From JBIOJB01 sp044450465 (GTDB taxonomy: Bacteria; Chloroflexota; Dormibacteria; Dormibacterales; Dormibacteraceae): DNA of 5,846 bases. The DNA lies in assembly GCA_044450465.1 (NCBI GenBank), contig JBIOJB010000138.1, positions 1 through 5,846 on the forward strand. Direction: 5' to 3'. Numbering within the stretch: position 1 is the stretch's first letter; every line of letters starts with the position of its first letter. Under the pieces are notes generated by a model. It saw only the letters and a list, made by a program, of their open reading frames with translations. It was not told the DNA's origin and made no database searches. A program made the translations under genes and the position numbers. Shown one piece after another: positions 1-5,846 of this stretch.

Positions 1-798
1 ACCTACACCGGCATGTTCACGCACATGCGCGATCTCTTCGCGACCCTGCCCGAAGCGAAGATGCGCGGGTACAAGCCGGGTCGTTTCAGCTTCAACGTGA
101 AGGGCGGCCGCTGCGAAGCATGCCAGGGCGACGGAATCATCCAGATCGAGATGCACTTCCTGCCCGACGTGTACGTGCCATGCGACGTCTGTCACGGCAC
201 GCGCTATTCGCGGGAGGTGCAGGAGGTCAAGTTCCGCGGGCACTCCATCTCCGACGTGCTCGAATTGACCGTCGACGAGGCGCTGGAGGTATTCGAGAAC
301 GTGCCGCCGATCAAGACGAAGCTCAAGACCCTGCACGATGTCGGCCTCGGCTACATACGCCTCGGGCAGCCCGCGACCCAGCTCTCGGGCGGCGAAGCTC
401 AGAGGGTGAAGCTCTCCACAGAGCTGTCGCGACGCGACACCGGCCGCACGCTGTACCTGCTCGACGAGCCGACCACCGGGCTCCACTACGCCGACGTCGA
501 GAGGCTTCTCGCCGTCCTGCACCGGCTGGTCGACCATGGGAACACGGTGGTCGTGATCGAGCACAACCTGGACGTGCTCAAGACGGCGGACTGGCTCATA
601 GACCTAGGGCCGGAAGGCGGGGACAAGGGCGGTTACGTGATCGCCGAGGGAACGCCTGAGCAGCTCGCCGCCAATCCGGATTCAGCCACGGGCCAGTTCG
701 TGAGGGTGATCCTCGACCGCAGCCGCAGCCGCAGACGAAAGACACCTTCGCGTTCCAACGGTGCGGGCCGGTCGCGCCGCGCCAAAGTCGCTGTCTGA
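1..798 (+). CDS. uvrA: UvrA excinuclease ABC subunit A, C-terminal part (5' end outside window)
   Basis: UvrA is the DNA-damage-sensing ATPase of nucleotide excision repair; it loads UvrB at lesions. Only about the last 265 codons are here: the frame is open from base 1 and the first methionine (base 13) is internal. Seen in order: the GRFSFNVKGGRCEAC segment leading into the C-terminal zinc finger, C-x2-C-x19-C-x2-C at 112-192; the ABC signature LSGGEAQR from 382; Walker B LYLLDEPTTGLH at 451-486; and the H-loop histidine of VIEHNLD at 562-564. This is the second ATPase half of the protein; its Walker A motif must lie upstream. The match to known UvrA is close through GPEGG (about base 625). 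After the usual end of the protein there is an Arg/Ser/Lys-rich tail of about 27 residues, not part of the ATPase core. The 3' end overlaps the next gene's proposed start by 38 bp, suggesting co-transcription. Confidence 0.98.
   Translation, partial: TYTGMFTHMRDLFATLPEAKMRGYKPGRFSFNVKGGRCEACQGDGIIQIEMHFLPDVYVPCDVCHGTRYSREVQEVKFRGHSISDVLELTVDEALEVFENVPPIKTKLKTLHDVGLGYIRLGQPATQLSGGEAQRVKLSTELSRRDTGRTLYLLDEPTTGLHYADVERLLAVLHRLVDHGNTVVVIEHNLDVLKTADWLIDLGPEGGDKGGYVIAEGTPEQLAANPDSATGQFVRVILDRSRSRRRKTPSRSNGAGRSRRAKVAV
717..734 (+). repeat. Hexanucleotide tandem repeat CCGCAG x3 inside the uvrA tail
   Basis: Three perfect consecutive copies of CCGCAG lie at 717-722, 723-728 and 729-734. In the uvrA frame they encode an Arg-Ser repeat (RSRSRR). 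The unit is 6 bp, so gain or loss of a copy would keep the frame and only change the length of the basic C-terminal tail. Three copies is short, and the tract may be no more than biased codon use. Confidence 0.5.
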
Positions 799-2026
799 TC
801 AGAGCCTGAGCACGTCCGCTTCGGCGACCTACGGAGCACTGCTGCGCGTCCCGGGCTTCGCGCGCATTTACGCAAGCCTCCTGCTGGGTCGCGTCAGCGG
901 CCAGATGGTCACGGTGACGCTGGTGCTCTTCGTGCTGGACCGCTACCGCTCACCCCAGCTGGCCGGAGTCACCGCCTTCCTCGTGATCTTTCCCGGTCTC
1001 ATCGTGTCGCCCATCGCGGGGGCGCTTCTCGACCGGCACGGAAGAGCGCGCCTCGTCGTGCTGGACTACCTGATCGCCGCGGTATCGATCGCCCTTATCG
1101 CGATTCTTTCGGCGTTGCACCACCTGCCATCCGGCGTCCTGCTGGCGATCGTGGGAGTGTCATCGCTGACCAACCCTCTGAGCGCCACGGGCGCTCGGTC
1201 GCTGTTTCCCGTGCTGGCCCCGAAGCATCTCTGGGAGCGCGCCAACGCCCTGGACAGCGGCGGCCACGTCATCTCTCAGCTCGTGGGGTCGCCTCTTGCG
1301 GGCGTGCTCGTCGGGCTGGCCGGGGCGGAGAAAGCGCTGGGCGTGTCGTCAGCCTTGTTCGTGGCGGCCGCCCTGATCATGTTCCGGGTCACCGACCCCA
1401 GCCCCAAGACCCGGCCGGAGGAGCGAATCCTGGTGCAGGCGTGGCGGGGACTCGTTTACGTCATGCGCAACCAGACACTGCGTGGTCTCGCCCTCACGCT
1501 CGCGACGTTCAACCTGAGCTGGGGGTTTCTCACGATCGCCATCCCGGTCCTCGTGCTCGGCCGCCTGCACGGGGGCCCTGCCACCGTCGGGCTGCTCTGG
1601 GGCGCCCTCGGAGCCGCCGGCCTTGTGTCGGCGCTCATCGCGGGCCGGGTCTCAAGCCTGGGCAGGGAGCGGCAGCTGATGATGGGCTCGATCCTTGTGA
1701 GTGCAGTGGCATTCGCCACCCTCCCCTTCGCGCGGTCGCTGGCCGTGGTGGCGGCCGCAATCGTGGTGATGGGCCTCGCCAACGGCCCGTTCGACATCGG
1801 ACTTTTCACGCTCCGGCAGAGGCGGACGGAACCAGCGTGGTTCGGACGCGCCTTCGCCGTTTCCATGTCCGTCAACTGGATCGGAACCCCCATCGGCTCG
1901 GCGGTCGCGGGTCCGATCATCGGGTGGTCTCTGGACGCTGCGCTCTGGGTCGCGGTCGCTGCCGCTCTGGCCGCCGCGATATTTCCGATGCTCGCCATAC
2001 CGGCCGGAAACGAAGCCGGCACGTGA
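761..2026 (+). CDS. Major facilitator superfamily transporter, probable drug/metabolite:H+ exporter (DHA3/MFS_3-like)
   Basis: A 421-residue inner-membrane protein with about 12 hydrophobic segments, at roughly residues 37-59, 66-88, 98-119, 122-145, 167-188, 192-209, 240-267, 274-294, 305-323, 326-349, 362-388 and 392-413, with a charged cytoplasmic loop at 210-240 between the two six-helix halves. The MFS motif A, GALLDRHGRAR, is at residues 87-97 in the helix 2-3 loop with Asp91 and Gly94 in place. A degenerate copy, GRVSSLGRER (295-304), sits at the equivalent place in the second half. Length and motifs fit proton-driven exporters of the EntS/macrolide-efflux type; the substrate cannot be read from sequence. 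The start is GTG at 761, inside the end of uvrA. It is the only ATG/GTG/TTG before helix 1, the next (ATG 905) being inside that helix. There is no Shine-Dalgarno sequence and no -10 box just upstream, so expression probably depends on the uvrA transcript and translational coupling. Confidence 0.9.
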   Translation: MRAGRAAPKSLSDQSLSTSASATYGALLRVPGFARIYASLLLGRVSGQMVTVTLVLFVLDRYRSPQLAGVTAFLVIFPGLIVSPIAGALLDRHGRARLVVLDYLIAAVSIALIAILSALHHLPSGVLLAIVGVSSLTNPLSATGARSLFPVLAPKHLWERANALDSGGHVISQLVGSPLAGVLVGLAGAEKALGVSSALFVAAALIMFRVTDPSPKTRPEERILVQAWRGLVYVMRNQTLRGLALTLATFNLSWGFLTIAIPVLVLGRLHGGPATVGLLWGALGAAGLVSALIAGRVSSLGRERQLMMGSILVSAVAFATLPFARSLAVVAAAIVVMGLANGPFDIGLFTLRQRRTEPAWFGRAFAVSMSVNWIGTPIGSAVAGPIIGWSLDAALWVAVAAALAAAIFPMLAIPAGNEAGT

Positions 2027-2031
2027 ACGGA

Positions 2032-2037
2032 TAACGT
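2032..2037 (+). promoter_or_regulatory. Putative -10 box (TAACGT) for a leaderless mRNA of the reductase gene
   Basis: TAACGT fits TANNNT and ends 7 nt before the ATG at 2045, the spacing expected if transcription begins at or next to the start codon. It lies in the 18-bp gap after the MFS stop codon. No recognisable -35 element lies 16-18 bp upstream, and no Shine-Dalgarno sequence precedes the ATG. The box overlaps a short inverted repeat, AACG-GATAA-CGTT (2026-2038), which could be an operator half-site pair or chance. Confidence comes mainly from the same box and spacing at two other starts in this window. Confidence 0.5.
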
Positions 2038-2044
2038 TGCACTG

Positions 2045-4024
2045 ATGGTGCGGCTCGTCACCGGTGGCACCGGCTTCATCGGCCGCCACCTGCTCAAAGC
2101 CCTCGCCCGCCGCGACGGCGTCTCCTATGTCCTGGTGCGGCCCGCATCGCGCGAGCGGCTCGAATCGCTCATCGAGGCGATGGAAGCGGGCCGGTCGCTC
2201 AAGCCGGTCGAAGGTGACATCACCACGCCCAGGCTGGGCCTGACCGGCACGGCGTTGACGAAGCTCAAAGAGTGCGACATCTACCACCTGGCCGCCGTTT
2301 ACGACCTGGAGGCGCCTGAAGAGGAGAACGAGAAGGCCAACGTCGACGGCACCCGAAACGTCGTCGAGCTGGCCGAAAGGCTCGGGGCTCGCCTTCATCA
2401 CATGAGCTCGATCGCCGTGGCCGGCGGGAAGTGGAAGGGCAAGTTCACCGAGACGATGTTCGACGAGAGCCAGGTGCTCGACCATCCCTACTACCGCACC
2501 AAGTTCGACGCCGAAAGGATCGTGCGCGAGTCATCCGTGAGGTTTCGGATCTACCGCCCGGGCCTGGTCGTGGGGTCGTCTGAGACAGGCGAGGCCGACC
2601 GCGTCGACGGTCCTTACTACGGCTTCAAGCTGATCCAGCGCCTGAGACAGGCGATCCCACCGTGGGTGCCGCTTGTCGGCTTTGAGGGCGGCTACATCAA
2701 CGTGGTGCCGGTCGACTTCGTGGCCCGGGCCATGGACGCCATCGGACATCAACCCGACCTCGACGGAAAGACCTTCCACCTCGCCGACCCGAACGCGCGC
2801 AGCTTCGGAGACGTGACCAACGAGTTCTGTCGCGCCGCTCATGCGCCGCAGTTCACGCTGAGGGTCGACAGCCGCGCCGGCGCGATGCTTCCGAAAGAGA
2901 TGACCGTCATGCTCCAGCACTGGCGAGTCGCCCAAACGTTGAAGCGGCGCCTGCTCGAGGGGGTGCGGATCCCGGAGCCGGCCCTCCGCTACGTTTCGAG
3001 TCGCGCTCGCTTTCCCTGCGAGCAGGCGGAAGCCGCCCTGCAGGGCACTGGAGTCGCCTGCCCGCCACTCCACAGCTACGCGTGGAAGATCTGGGACTAC
3101 TGGGAGAGGCACCTAGATCCCGAGGCGCTGACCGAGCGGAACCTGAGGGGCGTCCTGGAAGGCTGCGTGGTCCTGGTCACGGGCGCCTCGAGCGGGATCG
3201 GACGCGCCACCGCGCAGCTGCTCGCCCGGCACGGCGCACACGTGCTTCTCGTTTCGCGGAGCAAAGAGAAGCTCGAGGCTTTGAAGGCCGAGCTTGCCGC
3301 CGACGGCGGGAAGGCCTCCGTCTACGCGGCGGACCTGTCCGACCTCGACGCGTGCGAGGCGATGATCCGCCGCGTCCTGTCGGACCACGGGCACGTCGAC
3401 ATCCTGATCAACAACGCAGGCCGCTCCATTCGTCGTTCGGTCGAAGCGTCGTACGACCGATTCCACGACTTTCAGCGCACGATGCAGCTGAACTACTTCG
3501 GCGCGGTAAAGCTCATGCTGGCGCTGCTGCCCGAGATGCGCCGGCGCCGCCGAGGCCACATCATCAACATCTCAAGCATCGGCGTGCAGGCCTACCCGCC
3601 GCGCTTCGGGGCTTACGTGGCGTCGAAGTCGGCGCTTGCGGCGCTAAGCCGGTGCATCGGACCCGAGGTCGCGGACGAAGGGGTGGCCATCACCAACATC
3701 CACATGCCGCTAGTCCGCACTCCGATGATCGCGCCCACCGGGATCTACAAGAACTTTCCGACCAGCTCCCCGGAGGAGGCTGCGGAAATGGTCGCTTCGG
3801 CGATCCTGACCAGGCCGCCCGAGGTGTCGACGCGCCTGGGCAAGCTCGGCGACACGGTCAACACCGTGGCGCCGGCCCTGCTGCAGTTCGTGATGACCGG
3901 CGCGTACCACGTCTTTCCCGACACCGCAGGCAGGGAGGCCGGCCCGGAGGGCGGGCCGTCCGGCGACGACATGTCCGTCGAGGCGGCCGCGATGGCGTAT
4001 CTCATGCGCGGCATCCACTTCTAG
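2045..4024 (+). CDS. Bifunctional fatty acyl-CoA reductase-like protein (extended SDR fused to classical SDR)
   Basis: 659 residues, two Rossmann reductase domains in one chain. Domain 1 (about 1-270) is an extended SDR: TGGTGFIG at 6-13, Ser121/Ser122 and a YxxxK pair Tyr149/Lys153. Domain 2 (about 372-620) is a classical SDR: TGASSGIG at 379-386, NNAG at 456-459 and a full tetrad Asn483, Ser511, Tyr524, Lys528 with canonical spacing. Arg32 and Arg405 after the second strand suggest NADPH in both. The linker (about 270-370) has the GTG...PPLHSYAWKIWDYWERHLDP pattern, and the C-terminus ends MAYLMRGIHF. From memory, length and domain order match the Marinobacter fatty acyl-CoA reductase of about 660 residues and mycobacterial AcrA1 (Rv3391). 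In that family the C-terminal, Acr1-like domain is thought to reduce acyl-CoA to aldehyde and the N-terminal domain aldehyde to fatty alcohol, for wax esters or other lipids. The exact substrate is inferred. ATG 2045 is preferred to GTG 2048 because the -10 box spacing points to it. No signal peptide or transmembrane segment, so cytosolic or peripheral. Confidence 0.85.
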   Translation: MVRLVTGGTGFIGRHLLKALARRDGVSYVLVRPASRERLESLIEAMEAGRSLKPVEGDITTPRLGLTGTALTKLKECDIYHLAAVYDLEAPEEENEKANVDGTRNVVELAERLGARLHHMSSIAVAGGKWKGKFTETMFDESQVLDHPYYRTKFDAERIVRESSVRFRIYRPGLVVGSSETGEADRVDGPYYGFKLIQRLRQAIPPWVPLVGFEGGYINVVPVDFVARAMDAIGHQPDLDGKTFHLADPNARSFGDVTNEFCRAAHAPQFTLRVDSRAGAMLPKEMTVMLQHWRVAQTLKRRLLEGVRIPEPALRYVSSRARFPCEQAEAALQGTGVACPPLHSYAWKIWDYWERHLDPEALTERNLRGVLEGCVVLVTGASSGIGRATAQLLARHGAHVLLVSRSKEKLEALKAELAADGGKASVYAADLSDLDACEAMIRRVLSDHGHVDILINNAGRSIRRSVEASYDRFHDFQRTMQLNYFGAVKLMLALLPEMRRRRRGHIINISSIGVQAYPPRFGAYVASKSALAALSRCIGPEVADEGVAITNIHMPLVRTPMIAPTGIYKNFPTSSPEEAAEMVASAILTRPPEVSTRLGKLGDTVNTVAPALLQFVMTGAYHVFPDTAGREAGPEGGPSGDDMSVEAAAMAYLMRGIHF

Positions 4025-4068
4025 GGCTCTCGCGGTCCGCACAGGCCCCGCTTCCGGTCGGTCGGGCG
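4025..4068. other. 44-bp gap between convergent genes, no clear terminator
   Basis: This gap separates the stop codons of the reductase (plus) and the DUF4190 gene (minus). It is GC-rich. The only pairings I find are a weak 4-bp GGGC/GCCC stem (4024-4027 with 4045-4048) and a small GCG/CGC palindrome at 4032-4040. There is no T-run on either strand, so I cannot call an intrinsic terminator; the two transcripts may overlap or end by Rho. Confidence 0.6.
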
Positions 4069-4509
4069 TTAGTGGTGAATCCCGAACAGTGCGATTCCAA
4101 GGACGAAGATCAGAAAGATCGCGCCGAGCACGAGGAGCAGAAGCAGCGCCAGGTGGATGAGGCCGATGACCATTCCGGCCGTGGCCATTCCCATGCCTTG
4201 CTCGCCTGTCTTTCGGATCTGCTTGCGGGCCATGAAGCCGGTGATCACCGCAATCAGCGCGACGGTGAAGCCACCGATGCCGGGGATGATGTGAGCGAAG
4301 AATGACCCGATCCCGGCCACCAGGCTGACGACCGCAAGCGTGTTGGTGCTTCCGGCTGTCGGGGTCGGACCGCCGACGCCGGGCCCCTGGGCGTTAGGCA
4401 CCGAGGTCGAAGGCGTGGTCTGCTGGCCCGCGATCTGGGTGGGGGTTGCCGCCGGCTCGGCCGACGACTGGGGAGGGGGTGGCGGCAGTTCGCTGGGAGT
4501 CTGGCTCAC
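4069..4509 (-). CDS. DUF4190-type small membrane protein with Pro-rich N-terminus
   Basis: 146 residues, function unknown. Residues 1-56 are hydrophilic, rich in Pro, Thr, Ser and Gln with a run of five prolines at 9-13, and probably disordered. Residues 57-94 are hydrophobic with Gly/Pro breaks (IIPGIGG at 74-80), likely a helical pair. A basic loop ARKQIRKTGEQG (94-105) follows, then a long hydrophobic segment 107-144 with a Leu run. The order TLAVVSL...G..AR.QI...GEQG.GMA.AG.VIG is the pattern I know as DUF4190, common in high-GC Gram-positives and relatives and often found behind a Pro-rich stretch. The reading frame stays open upstream to an ATG at 4902, but that would run through uvrC. 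The start chosen is GTG at 4509, where the Pro-rich region begins and a TACACT box lies 7 nt before it. No Shine-Dalgarno sequence. It is divergent from uvrC and convergent with the reductase. A membrane-anchoring or envelope role is only a guess. Confidence 0.8.
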   Translation of the reverse strand: MSQTPSELPPPPPQSSAEPAATPTQIAGQQTTPSTSVPNAQGPGVGGPTPTAGSTNTLAVVSLVAGIGSFFAHIIPGIGGFTVALIAVITGFMARKQIRKTGEQGMGMATAGMVIGLIHLALLLLLVLGAIFLIFVLGIALFGIHH

Positions 4510-4516
4510 GGTCAGG

Positions 4517-4522
4517 AGTGTA
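4517..4522 (-). promoter_or_regulatory. Putative -10 box (TACACT) for the DUF4190 gene, leaderless
   Basis: Read on the minus strand, TACACT (TANNNT) is followed by 7 nt (CCTGACC) and then the GTG start at 4509. There is no Shine-Dalgarno sequence on this strand; the AGGAG at 4514-4518 is on the plus strand. The -35 position would fall over the uvrC start at about 4540-4545, and the sequence there does not resemble TTGACA. Confidence 0.6.
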
Positions 4523-4529
4523 CCCCCGT

Positions 4530-4535
4530 TACAGT
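4530..4535 (+). promoter_or_regulatory. Putative -10 box (TACAGT) for uvrC, leaderless
   Basis: TACAGT (TANNNT) is followed by 7 nt (CGATTGG) and the uvrC ATG at 4543, so transcription would begin at or beside the A of the start codon. No -35 consensus is visible at about 4506-4512. The box lies back to back with the DUF4190 box, 7 bp apart. No LexA/SOS-type operator (GAAC-N4-GTTC) is seen in this gap. Confidence 0.6.
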
Positions 4536-4542
4536 CGATTGG

Positions 4543-5846
4543 ATGAGCGTGTCGTTGGAGGAGACCATCAAACGGCGACTGCGGGCGGTGCCCGACAGCG
4601 CCGGTGTCTACATGTTCCGGGACGCTCGAGGCGCGGTCATCTACGTTGGGAAGGCGCTGCGACTGCGCGACCGGCTGCGGTCCTACTTCACCCCCGGGTA
4701 CGCGCAGACGGCAAGGGTGTCGGAGCTGATCCGCAAGGCGACCGACTTCGAGTTCGTCACGACCGCGAACGAGGTCGAGGCCCTGGTGCTCGAGTGCAAC
4801 CTGATCAAGAACTACCGGCCGCGTTTCAACATCAGGCTCAAGGACGACAAGAACTACCTGTACCTGAAGCTCCCCGTCACCGAGGAGTTTCCACGAGTGC
4901 ATTACTCGCGCCGAGTTCAGAACGACGGAGCGAGATATTTCGGTCCTTACACGTCGGCGCAGTCACTGCGCGGCACCGTGAAGTCGATCCGCCAGCTGCT
5001 GCCATTCCGCACCTGCTCGGACGAGATCTTCAAGCAGGGCAAGGTCTGCCTGGACTTCCACATCAAGCGATGCCCAGGGCCATGTGAGAGACTAATCGGC
5101 GCCGATCAGTACAAGGCGCGCATCAATGAGGTCGCCCTGTTCATGGAGGGCCGTTCGGACGTCCTGGTTCACGAGCTGAAGGACCGCATGGAGGGCGCGG
5201 CCGGCCGCCTGGATTTCGAGAACGCGGTTCGTTACCGCGATCAGCTTCAGTCGATCGAGAGGATCGCGGACCGCCAGAAGGTGCTGACCCATGGCCGCGA
5301 CGACCAGGACCTCGTCGCCTACGCGCGAAGCGGGAACGACGTCTTCGTCGAGATTGCCTACATCAGGCAGGGCAAGATGGTCGGCCACGACGGCCACCCG
5401 CTGGACGGAGCCGGCGACGCCGCCGAACCGGAGCTGCTGCAGGGTTTCGTGCTCCAGTACTACTCGAGCGCGACACACGTGCCGCGCTCGGTGATCCTTC
5501 CAGGGAAGCTGGAGGAACCGGAGCTGATCGCCGGCTGGCTGGGCCAGAAACGAGGCGCGCCGGTCACCGTGGAGGTGCCACAGCGCGGACGCAAGCGAGC
5601 GCTGGTGAAGCAGCTAGCGGAGACGGCGGCGCAGGAGCTGGAGCAGCTGCGGATCCAGGCGGACTACGACCGCAGCCGAACCGAGCCAATGCTGGCGGCG
5701 CTGGCCGAGGCGCTCGACCTGGAGTCCCCGCCGAAACGAATCGAGTGCTACGACATCTCCAACATCCAGGGCGACAGCGCGGTCGGCGCGATGGTCGTGT
5801 TCGAGGATGGCCGTCCGCGCCACGACCACTATCGAAGCTTCAAGAT
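4543..5846 (+). CDS. uvrC: UvrC excinuclease ABC subunit C, N-terminal part (3' end outside window)
   Basis: UvrC makes both incisions around a lesion in the UvrB-DNA complex. 434 codons are present with no stop before the window edge; full UvrC is usually about 600 residues. The GIY-YIG nuclease domain (3' incision) has GVY at 21-23 and YVGK at 34-37; Tyr34, Lys37, Arg44, Glu84 and Asn96 align with the catalytic set of Thermotoga UvrC (Tyr29, Lys32, Arg39, Glu76, Asn88). Four cysteines, Cys158, Cys169, Cys177 and Cys181, match the cluster that binds a 4Fe-4S centre in E. coli UvrC. A UVR motif for UvrB contact is at about 207-241, with the LDFENAVRYRDQL core. The RNase H-like domain (5' incision) begins near 395 with IECYDISN, Asp404 being its first catalytic Asp; the others lie past the edge. 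ATG 4543 is chosen because it gives the normal N-terminus and has a -10 box 7 nt upstream. There is no Shine-Dalgarno sequence. Confidence 0.98.
   Translation, partial: MSVSLEETIKRRLRAVPDSAGVYMFRDARGAVIYVGKALRLRDRLRSYFTPGYAQTARVSELIRKATDFEFVTTANEVEALVLECNLIKNYRPRFNIRLKDDKNYLYLKLPVTEEFPRVHYSRRVQNDGARYFGPYTSAQSLRGTVKSIRQLLPFRTCSDEIFKQGKVCLDFHIKRCPGPCERLIGADQYKARINEVALFMEGRSDVLVHELKDRMEGAAGRLDFENAVRYRDQLQSIERIADRQKVLTHGRDDQDLVAYARSGNDVFVEIAYIRQGKMVGHDGHPLDGAGDAAEPELLQGFVLQYYSSATHVPRSVILPGKLEEPELIAGWLGQKRGAPVTVEVPQRGRKRALVKQLAETAAQELEQLRIQADYDRSRTEPMLAALAEALDLESPPKRIECYDISNIQGDSAVGAMVVFEDGRPRHDHYRSFK

Noticed and set aside
2025..2039. GAAC...GTTG resembling an actinobacterial LexA (SOS) box before the reductase
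   Set aside because: The half-sites are 7 nt apart rather than 4 and the right half is imperfect.
1652..2485. A 277-codon open frame on the minus strand across the MFS/reductase junction
   Set aside because: Antisense to two convincing genes, low-complexity and charged, no family match; other antisense frames at 1456-2097, 2531-3112, 3113-3559 and 5092-5478 were rejected for the same reason.
4024..4048. GGGC...GCCC stem as an intrinsic terminator after the reductase
   Set aside because: Only 4 bp of pairing with a long loop and no T-run follows.
3082..4305. A 407-codon open frame on the plus strand overlapping the reductase and the DUF4190 gene
   Set aside because: Its product is Arg/Pro/Gly-rich with no recognisable domain and lies in another frame over two well-supported genes; long shadow frames are normal in high-GC DNA.
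4514..4518. AGGAG as a Shine-Dalgarno sequence for uvrC
   Set aside because: It lies 24 nt before the ATG, too far for ribosome placement, and upstream of the predicted transcription start.
4510..4902. N-terminal extension of the DUF4190 frame back to an ATG at 4902
   Set aside because: The extension is antisense to the conserved GIY-YIG region of uvrC and has no domain; the GTG at 4509 has a -10 box at the right distance and begins the Pro-rich region.

Overview
This is a high-GC window (roughly two-thirds G+C by eye) from a bacterial chromosome. The gene content, the dense packing, the lack of Shine-Dalgarno sequences before the starts and the -10 boxes placed just ahead of start codons fit a high-GC Terrabacteria lineage such as Actinobacteriota or a Dormibacterota/Chloroflexota-type soil bacterium. 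That placement is an inference; there is no rRNA or other phylogenetic marker here except the two partial uvr genes.

Layout, left to right: (1) the 3' end of uvrA on the plus strand (1-798), covering the zinc finger and the second ATPase half; (2) a 421-residue major facilitator superfamily exporter (761-2026, plus), whose GTG start lies inside the end of uvrA; (3) a 659-residue double-domain reductase (2045-4024, plus) with an extended SDR fused to a classical SDR, the architecture of bacterial fatty acyl-CoA reductases that make fatty alcohols; (4) a small Pro-rich, membrane-anchored DUF4190-type protein on the minus strand (4069-4509), convergent with the reductase; (5) the 5' two-thirds or so of uvrC on the plus strand (4543 to the window end), divergent from the DUF4190 gene across only 33 bp.

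Two nucleotide-excision-repair genes (the damage sensor UvrA and the dual-incision nuclease UvrC) therefore bracket a transport/lipid/membrane cassette that has no obvious link to repair. uvrA and the MFS gene overlap and are probably co-transcribed. The reductase may be read through from them but also appears to have its own promoter.

The most notable non-coding signal is a shared start-site pattern. The reductase, the DUF4190 gene and uvrC each carry a TANNNT hexamer exactly 7 nt before the start codon, with no Shine-Dalgarno sequence, as expected for leaderless mRNAs. Two of these boxes sit back to back in the 33-bp uvrC/DUF4190 gap and form a compact divergent promoter. I saw no RNA genes, insertion sequences, CRISPR arrays or origins. 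No gene-free stretch exceeds 44 bp. I do not see a new multi-gene system; the genes are recognisable families in an unusual arrangement.
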